Assembly: GCA_030147755.1 (NCBI GenBank)
Contig: JASBUW010000081.1
Coordinates: 1-58,451, forward strand
DNA from: Parachlamydiaceae bacterium
Lineage (GTDB): Bacteria > Chlamydiota > Chlamydiia > Chlamydiales > Parachlamydiaceae
DNA length: 58,451 nucleotides
Direction: 5' to 3'
Positions within the stretch are counted from its first letter, which is position 1. Each line of letters starts with the position of its first letter. Shown in pieces: positions 15,740 through 24,157 of the stretch. Below the pieces are notes generated by a model that saw only the letters and a list, made by a program, of their open reading frames with translations, did not search any database and was not told the origin of the DNA. Made by a program: the position numbers and the translations under genes.

Positions 15740-16537
15740 TTCTGTTAAGCGCGTAATAATTTCAGAACGTTTTTCACACTGCAATTTAAATTTGAGATGT
15801 TCGATATATTTTTCTATCGTACGCCTTGAAATAAAAAGATTTTTGGCTATTTCTTGAGCAGTTTTTCCTGTTTTTAATAGAAAAAGTGTGTCTTTTTCTC
15901 GCGGCGTCAATTTCAAAGATAAAAATTTATCGACTTCTTTTCCCATAGTTTTTAAAAACTGACCTCGCTGAGTGGAAGTCAAAAGGCTTTTTGTTTCTTT
16001 AGGAAAAAAAAGCTCTTTTTTAGCCGTGAAAAGATTAGCAGGATTTCTTTGCATGGATAGAAGTTCTTTTGCCATTTCCTGTTTGAAATATTCAATAAAG
16101 GTCTGCAACAGCACCCGTTCATTGACGTAAAAATTGTAAATTTGCGGATTATGTGTGTTCGTATAAAAACAAAAGGCTTCTACACCTTCCTGAGTTTTAT
16201 TGACCATGAGCATGGCATGGTCAGCGTCAATCTTTTTGCGCCGGAGATTTAACATCTCTAAATATTGCTCATCTCTCGCTGTATTGGGAAAATGAATACC
16301 TGCTTGTAAAGTAGAGGGATGACAAAGGAAAGGATTATGTAAATAATAATGCTCTGCATAATACTCTTCTACCCAAGAAGGATGTGTTCCTAGAAAAGAG
16401 AATAAACCTTGAGAAGAAATCGTATAATAAAAGAATCCATGAATCCCACTAATCTGCGTTAAAGGCTCAATTAGCCGGTTCATTTTATGACTATTCTTTA
16501 AAGAATAATTCTTTATTAATTCATTGAGATTTGACAT
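15716..16537 (-). CDS. LuxR-family transcription regulator (2)
   Basis: 273 residues, a paralogue of the regulator at 12916-13740. The N-terminal halves align through FFYYTISSQGLFSFLGTHP, HNPFLCHP and IDADHAMLMV, and the C-terminal 60 residues (LTPREKDTLFLLKTGKTAQE... ISRRTIEKYIEHLKFKL) are a LuxR/GerE helix-turn-helix. It faces the other genes of the locus, so the pair of regulators bracket the ATP-grasp and SDR genes. Shared sensor domains suggest the two respond to related signals and may bind the same CGTAA/TTACG sites, possibly in opposition. No ligand is known. Confidence 0.85.
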   Translation of the reverse strand: MSNLNELIKNYSLKNSHKMNRLIEPLTQISGIHGFFYYTISSQGLFSFLGTHPSWVEEYYAEHYYLHNPFLCHPSTLQAGIHFPNTARDEQYLEMLNLRRKKIDADHAMLMVNKTQEGVEAFCFYTNTHNPQIYNFYVNERVLLQTFIEYFKQEMAKELLSMQRNPANLFTAKKELFFPKETKSLLTSTQRGQFLKTMGKEVDKFLSLKLTPREKDTLFLLKTGKTAQEIAKNLFISRRTIEKYIEHLKFKLQCEKRSEIITRLTELENFGLL

Positions 16538-16653
16538 TTATTGCTCATAATAAATATAAACTAAGTATTTTTACCTATTATAAAATAATTTAATGAATTA
16601 TGAGTTAATATTTTGTTAATTATGATAAAAATTGCAGAAAGTCGATGAATTGA

Positions 16654-16776
16654 TTTTTACGACATTTTTCTCTGAATTGTGTCGTAAAAAATGTCGCAAA
16701 AATGTCGTAAAAAGAGAAAGAGACTTGCTAAACTTTCATTTTTATGACACAATTTAAGAAAAAATGTCGTAAAAAT
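16654..16776. repeat. Cluster of TGTCGTAAAAA repeats
   Basis: TTTTTACGACA (16654) and TGTCGTAAAAA (16680) form an inverted pair; ATGTCGCAAAAA, ATGTCGTAAAAA (16691-16714), TTTTTATGACAC (about 16739) and ATGTCGTAAAAA (16764) follow. At least six near-identical 11- to 12-mers fall within 123 bases directly before a Fic-like remnant. They could be operator copies or the decayed end of a repetitive coding region. Confidence 0.55.
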
Positions 16777-16777
16777 C

Positions 16778-16909
16778 ATGTCATTCCAACCTATTTTCAC
16801 AATTTCAACCTCCATTGCGAATGCTCTTACAGCAATTGAACGCACGCGCGGTTTTCTAGAAGCGGCTCAATTATCGGAAGAAAGGTTTGATTACTCAAGA
16901 AGGCATTAA
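16778..16909 (+). pseudogene. Fic-family N-terminal remnant
   Basis: A 43-codon frame begins [20 protein letters not shown] and continues [15 protein letters not shown] before running out of frame to a stop. The segment [18 protein letters not shown] is typical of the N terminus of Fic/Filamentation proteins (AMP transferases). The HPFxxGNGR catalytic motif and everything else are missing; the next gene begins 20 bases on. This is a decayed gene, not a functional small protein. Confidence 0.65.
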
Positions 16910-16929
16910 AAAAGCCTCGCATTATAAAA

Positions 16930-18156
16930 TCAACTTTTTGGTGGATTTGTAGAGGCGATTTCCACCATTACTCCATTTTTAATGCGATCGCCGGGATTGG
17001 TAATGATGACATCGTGTTCTTTAATGCCTGAGGTGATTTCTACTGTTTTTCCCAGGTCGAGACCGATTGAGACTTGTTGCAGCTTTACTTGATTGTGTTC
17101 GTCGACAATGGCCACATAGGGAGGACCTGAACGAATAATCAAAGCACTAGAAGGAATGATAAAAGTGAGTGTATCAGGGACAAAGAAGAATTTGACTTCT
17201 GCATAGAGACCGGGCAAGAGTTCTTCGTTCGAGTTATCAATATTGACTTGCGTCAGTAAGGTGCGAGAAACGGGATCTAAAGATCCTGCATTGCGTACAA
17301 CAACGCCTTTGAAGATTTGCCCAGGATGTTCTTTAACAGTGATTTGCGCTTCCATTTTATCTTTTACCAAGCGATAGAAAGATTGAGGAACATCGACAAA
17401 AGCACGTAAGATATCAATTTTGGCAATTTGAAAAAGTTCTTGTGCATTGCCAAGAGGAGTAGGATCTAATACTCCCGTGCTTCCGGAGGCCACTAAAGAG
17501 CCAATATCAATATCGCGTTTGGTGATAATGCCATCAAAAGGCGCATAAACTCTGTTAAAACTTTGCAAAGCTTCTAAACGACGGACATTGGCTTCTCCAG
17601 CTTCTACATTCGCTTTAGCCGAATTGAAAGCGGCTGTTTTTTCATCCACTTCTTGCTGAGAAGTCGCTTCCGAGTTGCGTTGGTATAACATTTGCCAGCG
17701 CTCAGCGCTAATGCGGGCAATTTCTAATTGAGCTTTAAAATTAATTAAATCAGCTCTAGATTGCGCTAAAGATTGATCAACCTCGGGTGTTTCAATAACA
17801 GCAAGTAATTGTCCTGCTTTGACGCGATCTCCAATATCGACGTACCATTCTCTCACATATCCATTTGTTCTAGCCCAAATGGGAGTGATATTGATGGCTT
17901 GTAAGTAACTGGGTAAAACAAAATCAATCTGCTTGAGATTGGGTGTGGCAATGAGGACTTTAACATGAGGAGGAGAAGGAGTTTTCTCTGCTTCTTTTTT
18001 CAGCTCTTCGAAATGCGCTAAACGAGGAAACAATTCTAGCAGAATGAGTCCTACAATGACTAAAAGAGTGATAAAAATAAGGATGGGTCTCCAGAAGCCT
18101 TTAGGCTTTTCTTTTGTCACTTCGTCTTCTAAAGAAGAAAGTTTATCATCAGTCAT
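16930..18156 (-). CDS. RND efflux periplasmic adaptor (HlyD/AcrA type)
   Basis: 408 residues. A short charged cytoplasmic start is followed by one membrane anchor (about residues 23-44). Then come a lipoyl-like half (VREWYVDIGDRVKAGQLLAVI), a helical hairpin (about 130-210), the second lipoyl half (VYAPFDGIITKRDIDIGSLV) and beta-barrel and membrane-proximal domains ending with VIIPSSALIIR-type and GLDLGKTVEI segments. It links the inner-membrane pump to the outer-membrane channel. It is the last gene of the operon, 2 bases after the pump gene. Anchoring is by a helix rather than a lipid. Confidence 0.93.
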   Translation of the reverse strand: MTDDKLSSLEDEVTKEKPKGFWRPILIFITLLVIVGLILLELFPRLAHFEELKKEAEKTPSPPHVKVLIATPNLKQIDFVLPSYLQAINITPIWARTNGYVREWYVDIGDRVKAGQLLAVIETPEVDQSLAQSRADLINFKAQLEIARISAERWQMLYQRNSEATSQQEVDEKTAAFNSAKANVEAGEANVRRLEALQSFNRVYAPFDGIITKRDIDIGSLVASGSTGVLDPTPLGNAQELFQIAKIDILRAFVDVPQSFYRLVKDKMEAQITVKEHPGQIFKGVVVRNAGSLDPVSRTLLTQVNIDNSNEELLPGLYAEVKFFFVPDTLTFIIPSSALIIRSGPPYVAIVDEHNQVKLQQVSIGLDLGKTVEITSGIKEHDVIITNPGDRIKNGVMVEIASTNPPKS

Positions 18157-18158
18157 CG

Positions 18159-21100
18159 TTAACTCTTGTGTTCTGCCATGAGATATTTATTGGGCTTGGT
18201 TCTTAAATAAGAGAAGACAACGGGAACAAAAAACAGCGTGGTGCAAGTTGCCACTAATAATCCTCCAATGACAACAGTTCCTAAAGGTGCATTTTGGCTT
18301 CCACCTTCTCCAATCGCTAATGCCATGGGAATCATCCCGACAATCATCGCAGAAGCTGTCATCAAGACGGGTCTTAATCTTTCTGCTCCTGCTGATAAAG
18401 CGGCTTGTACACTGTTCTTGCCTGTTAGCAATTCCTGGTTGGCAAATGTAACAACTAAAATACTATTGGCAGTTCCTACGCCTATGCTCATGATGGCTCC
18501 CATTAAAGCAGGAACGCTAACAGTGGTATTAGTTAAGTAGAGTGTCCAAATAACGCCGGAGATCACACCTAAAACAGCTGTAATAATAATGAAAGGATCT
18601 AACCAAGATTGAAAGTTAATCACAATAATAAAATAAACGAGAAGAATAGCAAAAATAAATCCCATGCCTAAACGTGTAAAAGCCTGTTTCATGCTTTCTA
18701 CAAGACCTGCCATTTTGATAACATTACCTGGTGCCATTTTAGGCTGGTATTCATCGATAATTTTTTTAATATCAGAAGCCACGTCTCCCAGATCGCGTCC
18801 TTGTACATTTGTATAAATGTCATAGACGGGTTGAATGTTATAATGATTGACTACACTAGGACTTACACGACGTTCTAAGCTAGCTAAATTGTTTAAAAGT
18901 TGCGCGGTTTTAGTCAAAGGACTTGAAATAGGCATACGCATAAGCGCATCGATACTATCGACGCGGTATTTAGGTGTTTGAACAGCGATTAAGTAAGGAA
19001 TTCCCATTTTGCGATCTAACCAGAAATTAGGCGTAATAATCGTACTCGAGCTATTAGAAACTAAATAATCAGTCACCAAATCATTTTGAGTTAATCCGAT
19101 ATTAGCAAGTAGCGTGCGATCCACGTTTAGAAACAGTTCGGGAGCATCGACAATTTGATGTAAATTCACATCTACTGCACCCGGAACATGAGAAATTCTT
19201 TCAATCATTTCTTCTGTAATTTTCAAATTATTCTCGCTATCATACCCAATGACACGTATATCGATAGGGGAAGGAAGTCCAAAGTTTAAAATTTGATTAA
19301 TCATGTCAGCAGGTTGAAAATAAAAAGTCAGATGTGGAAATTTATGAGGAAGATGATCACGCAGTTTTTTCATGTAGTAAGACGTGGGCTTTTTCTTTGT
19401 GGGCTGCAAAGAAATCAAAATCTCTCCATCTGCAGAGCTTAAGTTTGCATTATCCCCGAAAGCCAAGTTATAGGCAACTGAGGGAAGACCAATATTATCA
19501 ATCATGAGTTTTATGTTTTCTTTAGAAAGGATATTTTCAATTTCCGCTTCCACTTCTCCAAAAGTTTCTTCTGTTACTTCAATACGTGTTCCAGAAGGTG
19601 CTTTAACGTGTAATCTCATTTGACCAGCATCGACATCTGGAAAGAAATTTGTTCCAATAAAAGGAGATAGCAAAAGTGCGCTGACAAAAATCAAAGCAAA
19701 AATTAAACAAGTCGTACCACGATAAGTTAAAGCCCAATATAAGGATCTAAGATAGCGTTTGCGAAAACGCTCAAATCCTGCTTCAAATTTCTTGTGGAAT
19801 CTGTCTAAAAGAGAAGGAGAAGCATGTGAGGCGTTGAGTTCAGCTGGAAGAATAAATTGGATCATCACAGGAACTAAAGTGCGCGAAAGGAAATAAGAGG
19901 TCATAATAGCAAAAACGACAGCTAAGGCAAAAGGAATAAAAAGAAATCTTGCAGGACCAGTTAACAACACGACAGGTAAGAAAACAATCGAAATACAAAG
20001 TGTAGAAACGAAAGCAGGAACGGCAATTTGAGCAGAGCCTTCTAGAACAGCCTGAGGCAAGGGTTTGCCTAAAGCAAGATTACGATGAATGTTTTCCAAT
20101 GTGACAGTGGCATCATCGACTAAAATCCCGATCGCTAAAGCTAGTCCGCCTAATGTCATAATATTAATCGTATATCCCGTTAAACTTAAAATAATAATAG
20201 AGGTTAAAATGGAGAGGGGAATAGACACTAAAATGATCGTTGTACTACGCCAGCTACCTAAAAAAATGAGAATAACCATTCCTGTCAAAAAAGCTGCCAT
20301 TACCCCTTCTGAAAGGACGCTTTTGATAGCATTGCGCACAAAGACAGATTGATCAAAAAGAAGTTGGATATTCATTCCCTTTGGAGCTGCTGCTTGAATA
20401 GTAGGCAACATCTCTCTCAATGTATTGATAATGTCGAGAGTGGATTTTTTTCCATGCTTTAACAAAGTCATGAGCACTGAATGCTTGTTCTTAGAGCGGA
20501 CAATGTTTGTTTGCGGGAGAAAACCATCATGCGCAAAGCCTACATCTCTTAAATAAACGACAACATCATCTATGACCTTAATTGGAAAGTCATTATAACT
20601 ATTAATGTCTGCAGGTGTATTATTCACATTTAAACGATAGTCATACTTGCCGATTCTGGCATCTCCGATAGGAAGAATCACGCTTTGATTATTCACCGCT
20701 TCATTGACAAGACGCGGAGAAAGACCTTTGGCTTGAAGAGCTTCTAAATTGAGGTCTACCATAAGTTGACGGACTTTTCCTCCATAAGGTAAAGGCAAAG
20801 TCACGCCCGGGATCAACGCGATATCTTGTCTAATGCGGAAATTGGCATAATCATAAAGCTCTTCTTCTGTTAATGTTTCGCTTGATAAAGCTATTTGGAT
20901 GATAGGCACGCTATTGGCAGAGTAGCGCACAACGGTAGGGGCCGTAACGCCTGTGGGCATCAAACGCAGAATTGATTGAGAGGTAGAAGTCACTTGTGCA
21001 ACGGCTGTTCCAATATCAACTTCCGGATAGAAAAAGACACGTATGACAGCCATTCCATCATATGTTTGAGATTCTATACGCTCAATATTATCGACATTAT

Positions 21101-21317
21101 CAAAAATTCCATATTCACTATAAGTGGTAATCCGTTGGGCAAATTCATCGGCAGGCAATCCTGTGTATGTCCAGACTACACTGACAACAGGAAGATCCAC
21201 GCTGGGTAGAATATCTGTCACGGTATTGATAATAAACCAAACACCGAAGATGAGCATGAACAATGCTACTACTACAAAAGTATAAGGGCGGCCGATCGCT
21301 AGCCTGACAATCCACAT
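18159..21317 (-). CDS. RND family efflux transporter, inner-membrane pump
   Basis: 1052 residues, full length for AcrB/MexB/CzcA-type proteins: 12 membrane helices in two similar halves, each with a large periplasmic loop. TM4 has GGLALAIGILVDDATVTLENIHRNL, with the paired aspartates used for proton relay. The start IGRPYTFVVVALFMLIFGVW is typical of the TM1 region. It pumps substrates out of the inner membrane or periplasm, driven by protons. The substrate cannot be read from sequence; the family member appears closer to multidrug than heavy-metal pumps. Second gene of a three-gene operon. Confidence 0.95.
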   Translation of the reverse strand: MWIVRLAIGRPYTFVVVALFMLIFGVWFIINTVTDILPSVDLPVVSVVWTYTGLPADEFAQRITTYSEYGIFDNVDNIERIESQTYDGMAVIRVFFYPEVDIGTAVAQVTSTSQSILRLMPTGVTAPTVVRYSANSVPIIQIALSSETLTEEELYDYANFRIRQDIALIPGVTLPLPYGGKVRQLMVDLNLEALQAKGLSPRLVNEAVNNQSVILPIGDARIGKYDYRLNVNNTPADINSYNDFPIKVIDDVVVYLRDVGFAHDGFLPQTNIVRSKNKHSVLMTLLKHGKKSTLDIINTLREMLPTIQAAAPKGMNIQLLFDQSVFVRNAIKSVLSEGVMAAFLTGMVILIFLGSWRSTTIILVSIPLSILTSIIILSLTGYTINIMTLGGLALAIGILVDDATVTLENIHRNLALGKPLPQAVLEGSAQIAVPAFVSTLCISIVFLPVVLLTGPARFLFIPFALAVVFAIMTSYFLSRTLVPVMIQFILPAELNASHASPSLLDRFHKKFEAGFERFRKRYLRSLYWALTYRGTTCLIFALIFVSALLLSPFIGTNFFPDVDAGQMRLHVKAPSGTRIEVTEETFGEVEAEIENILSKENIKLMIDNIGLPSVAYNLAFGDNANLSSADGEILISLQPTKKKPTSYYMKKLRDHLPHKFPHLTFYFQPADMINQILNFGLPSPIDIRVIGYDSENNLKITEEMIERISHVPGAVDVNLHQIVDAPELFLNVDRTLLANIGLTQNDLVTDYLVSNSSSTIITPNFWLDRKMGIPYLIAVQTPKYRVDSIDALMRMPISSPLTKTAQLLNNLASLERRVSPSVVNHYNIQPVYDIYTNVQGRDLGDVASDIKKIIDEYQPKMAPGNVIKMAGLVESMKQAFTRLGMGFIFAILLVYFIIVINFQSWLDPFIIITAVLGVISGVIWTLYLTNTTVSVPALMGAIMSIGVGTANSILVVTFANQELLTGKNSVQAALSAGAERLRPVLMTASAMIVGMIPMALAIGEGGSQNAPLGTVVIGGLLVATCTTLFFVPVVFSYLRTKPNKYLMAEHKS

Positions 21318-21392
21318 GCTAAACCTGTTTTATGACAACGAATAAGAGATTTTCGTGATCTTATGTGTATGAATTAGTTTCGTCAATAAAAA

Positions 21393-22877
21393 TTATTCTT
21401 CGCATCCTGCTTCTAACTTCCATCTTCCTCCAAGTGCTTTAATGAGTTGAACGGTATTGACATAACGTAATCCGAGTAGATTCTGATAGATACGTTGATT
21501 GTCTAGCTCTTGTCTCTCATTATCTGCAACTGCTAAATAGTAATTTATTCCATTTAGATATTGGTCGAGTGCAACAGTATACGCTTGATGCGCAGCACGT
21601 ATCGCACGTTGCGAGCTATTCATTTCTTTGGCAATTTGTTCGAGATTAACAAGGGCATTTTCTACTTCTTGAAAAGCGACCACGACGCGCTGTTGATACT
21701 CATCAACAGCTTCTCTAAAATCTGACCATGCCAATTCTGCATTGTAATACCTGGCTCCTGCATCAAAGATAAATTGAGAAATATTGGTGCCGATCGCCCA
21801 ATAGCGACTTTTCCAGTCTGCAAAATATTTTGAGAGAGGGCTCGAAAATCCTATGCTTCCTGAAATATTGACTTGGGGAAAAAAAGAAGCATAAGCCACC
21901 CCAATTTGTTGATGAAAAGCAGCCATTGTATATTCTTGAGCAGCAAGATCAGGACGTTGCAATAGCACTTCAGAAGGTAAACTGGCAGGAATTTCAGGAG
22001 GAAAATGAGTCAGCAAGCTAGGTTCTAGATGAAAACTGGAGGCAGGAGTACCGAGTAAAACAGCAATTTGGTTTTCTAATACAGTTCTTTGCCGTACAGC
22101 TTCTTCGTATTGTGTTTCGACATTATGAAGATCTAATTCTGCTAATGCAACCGCTTCGTAATTAATGATTTTGCTTTCATAGCGAGAGGTTGTAATGGAG
22201 ACAGCTTTTTTTCGTGTTTCAATCGTTTTTCTAAAAAGATCAATCAAATTATCTTGCGTGCGCAATTGAAAATAAGTGGAAGCTAAATCGGTTGTAAGCA
22301 TCAACATGGCCGTCGCAAAATTTTGTTGTTGGGCTAATGTTTGAAAAATAGCGGCTTTGTATTGTCCTCTTAATCTTCCCCATAAATCTAGTTCGTAACT
22401 TAAGCTAAGGGGTAAAGAGTAAAGCAATTGATGCTCGCGAATGACATTTGAACCACTTGAAATAGAAGATGAGCTTGTGCTCCCCAGCAGTTGTTGGCAT
22501 GGTGCGCAAGCATTTCGAGTCGCAGGATTAGTAAAGAGTTTAGTCAAAACATCTTGATTGCTATAGGCAGGCAATAAATTGATTTGAGGAAATAATTGAC
22601 TTCTCGCAATCTTGGCTTGATCGCGTGCTTGGATGACGCGTTCGATGGCTGATTCTAATGTGTAGCTATTCTGAATGGCTTCTTCCTCTAATTCATTCAA
22701 AGTTTGATCTTCGAATATTTCCCACCAATTATCGACATCAGGAAGTTCGCTAGTAGAGGTTTGCGTTTGCTTCCATTCGCTAGGTGTAGGGACAACCGGC
22801 GGTTGATAGGGTGGCTGAAGCTGGCACCCCACAACAAAAAAGGAAGTAATGGCAAAGAGAAAGAAAGATTTTAGCAT
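21393..22877 (-). CDS. Outer-membrane efflux lipoprotein (NodT/OprM type)
   Basis: 494 residues. The signal peptide ends in a lipobox VVGC, with Cys18 as the likely lipidated residue, followed by the usual YQPP-rich start. Two OEP repeats of long helices (about 60-270 and 290-480) form the TolC-like barrel and tunnel; LYSLPLSLSYELDLWGRLRG and FPQVNISGSIGFSSPL are characteristic. It gives the RND pump an exit through the outer membrane. It is the first gene of the operon, 75 bases before the pump gene. AAGGAGG upstream is on the opposite strand and not used. Confidence 0.94.
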   Translation of the reverse strand: MLKSFFLFAITSFFVVGCQLQPPYQPPVVPTPSEWKQTQTSTSELPDVDNWWEIFEDQTLNELEEEAIQNSYTLESAIERVIQARDQAKIARSQLFPQINLLPAYSNQDVLTKLFTNPATRNACAPCQQLLGSTSSSSISSGSNVIREHQLLYSLPLSLSYELDLWGRLRGQYKAAIFQTLAQQQNFATAMLMLTTDLASTYFQLRTQDNLIDLFRKTIETRKKAVSITTSRYESKIINYEAVALAELDLHNVETQYEEAVRQRTVLENQIAVLLGTPASSFHLEPSLLTHFPPEIPASLPSEVLLQRPDLAAQEYTMAAFHQQIGVAYASFFPQVNISGSIGFSSPLSKYFADWKSRYWAIGTNISQFIFDAGARYYNAELAWSDFREAVDEYQQRVVVAFQEVENALVNLEQIAKEMNSSQRAIRAAHQAYTVALDQYLNGINYYLAVADNERQELDNQRIYQNLLGLRYVNTVQLIKALGGRWKLEAGCEE

Positions 22878-22944
22878 AAATTTTCCATTTATGCCTCAAC
22901 TTAAGGAGGTAAATAGTATATGTCAAGTCTGAGTTAGCTATCAC

Positions 22945-23035
22945 TTATTTGATAGGTGAAAAACTTAAACCATCTGTGGCAATAAGCTGAATTCTTTCTT
23001 CTGAAATTTCTACAACCAAAAGCGCACAGTTTCCT
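22945..23035 (-). pseudogene. C-terminal gene fragment of unknown origin
   Basis: Read on the minus strand, one frame gives GNCALLVVEISEERIQLIAT then DGLSFSPIK-stop, with an ordinary protein composition. Its upstream part is cut off by the transposon-end sequence TAACTCACCTTACGCA at 23040. It looks like the end of a gene interrupted by an insertion and then eroded. The parent family is not recognised. Confidence 0.4.
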
Positions 23036-23039
23036 CAAG

Positions 23040-23055
23040 TAACTCACCTTACGCA
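23040..23055. repeat. Solitary transposon-end sequence
   Basis: TAACTCACCTTACGCA is identical to the left end of the palindromic element (1534-1549) and complementary to the insertion-sequence end at 685-700. No partner end or transposase is found nearby, so it is a relic or half of a deleted copy. Confidence 0.6.
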
Positions 23056-23106
23056 CGCATAGCTTTTTCTCTTAAAAGTTTTAATTCTTGAAAGGCCATT
23101 TGATTA

Positions 23107-23167
23107 CAGGGTGTTTTTTATTAGAAAGATTTAATGTTTATCAAATCTTTCTAATGAAAACACCCTG
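23107..23167. repeat. 26-bp inverted repeat
   Basis: CAGGGTGTTTTTTATTAGAA... (23107-23132) pairs with 23143-23167 around a 10-base loop, with one bulge and one mismatch. A weaker copy of the ATTAGAAAGATTT/AAATCTTTCTAAT stem occurs at about 46886-46920. It lies in the gene-free stretch between the efflux operon and the gene at 23279. Confidence 0.65.
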
Positions 23168-23229
23168 ATTAACAATAGCCTATAAAACCAATGCGAGAAA
23201 AATAGATGTAAACAATTATCTTATAGAGA

Positions 23230-23252
23230 CCTACTGATTTAAAATCAGTAGG
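23230..23252 (-). terminator. Hairpin after the gene at 23279
   Basis: CCTACTGATTT-A-AAATCAGTAGG is a perfect inverted repeat 27 bases downstream of the stop codon of the leftward gene. It lacks a strong T run on the minus strand, so termination may be weak. Confidence 0.5.
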
Positions 23253-23278
23253 ATAAAGAATATGTTAGAAAAGAAAAA

Positions 23279-23572
23279 CTAGCTTTTACTTTTAGTTATA
23301 GTTTTGTTAGCTATTTCCAATAATTTTTTTTGAGATTTAGCTTTGCGATTTTTTTTTAACCGCATAGCTTTATATTCATCTTCAATGCTCTGCATTTCTT
23401 TACATTTTCTATCAATAAATGCTTTACATTCTTGGCCAAAACTATCTGCTAGAGTTTCTATAAATATATGTTCATAGCCTAAAGAAGAGGTTGCTTGAGC
23501 TTGGGGTGAACGCAAAAAAGGTGTAAAAGCAGATGTTTCATGGTGACGGAATTGATTATTATTAATATTCAT
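23279..23572 (-). CDS. Hypothetical small basic protein
   Basis: 97 residues. The N-terminal third is polar and Asn/Gln-rich; residues 45-97 are a charged helix rich in Lys (KKNRKAKSQKKLLEIANKTI). There is no signal or membrane segment. It has its own leader and a downstream hairpin. No family recognised; a secreted or nucleic-acid-binding role is possible but unsupported. Confidence 0.5.
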   Translation of the reverse strand: MNINNNQFRHHETSAFTPFLRSPQAQATSSLGYEHIFIETLADSFGQECKAFIDRKCKEMQSIEDEYKAMRLKKNRKAKSQKKLLEIANKTITKSKS

Positions 23573-23857
23573 ATAAAACCTATAATTTAATTAGCAAATT
23601 AATTATATCATACTCTCTGTTTTTTAAGCAATGATTTTTGTTTTCTAGGCTATAAGGTCTTTAATATTCTGGACGAGTAGAAATGATTTTATAAGAAGGT
23701 TTAAAATGATGTAAATTTTTTCTTTATTCATGTTTATTTTTGATTTCACTAAATTTTATGTCACGAGGTCCACGTCGTCCATCAGTCCACACCCATCCTT
23801 GGATTTATGCAATAATACGTTATCTTATTACAAGATAAATAAGATGATTGCTTTAGT

Positions 23858-24142
23858 TTGTTATTAATTTATAATATTGACAATAGAGGAAGTGCAATTT
23901 TATCCATTGGTTCGGCGGCTCTGGGAGGAGTAGCTGCGGCCTTTAGCGGAATGGGGTATGCGGAAGGTGCTTGGGTTGGGTTATTAACAGGAGGGAAATA
24001 TACCACTTTGAACGCAGTGAGCGTAGCTCCAGCTTATTCAGCGACTGCATTATTTTTGTTTAAATTAGCTCTTATTTCGGCTGCTCTTTTTATTATTTTC
24101 AAGATCGTTGAAAAGGTGGCGGGTTTTTTTTCTAACTTATAA
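23858..24142 (+). CDS. Hypothetical small membrane protein
   Basis: 94 residues from a TTG start; no ATG is available in frame, so either the true start is TTG or the 5' end is lost. Residues 12-35 (AILSIGSAALGGVAAAFSGMG) are Gly/Ala-rich and hydrophobic, and residues 63-88 (TALFLFKLALISAALFIIFKI) form a second hydrophobic helix. Paired hydrophobic segments occur in chlamydial Inc-type membrane proteins. It converges on the YjbH-like gene, 15 bases away. Possibly a fragment of a longer gene. Confidence 0.45.
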   Translation: MLLIYNIDNRGSAILSIGSAALGGVAAAFSGMGYAEGAWVGLLTGGKYTTLNAVSVAPAYSATALFLFKLALISAALFIIFKIVEKVAGFFSNL

Positions 24143-24157
24143 ACTTTATCCACAAAA

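Noticed and set aside
23758-23838. 26-codon frame MSRGPRRPSVHTHPW... between two small genes
   Set aside because: The start resembles the beginning of some transposase-like proteins, but it is too short, has no clear ribosome site and nothing follows; kept only as a note.
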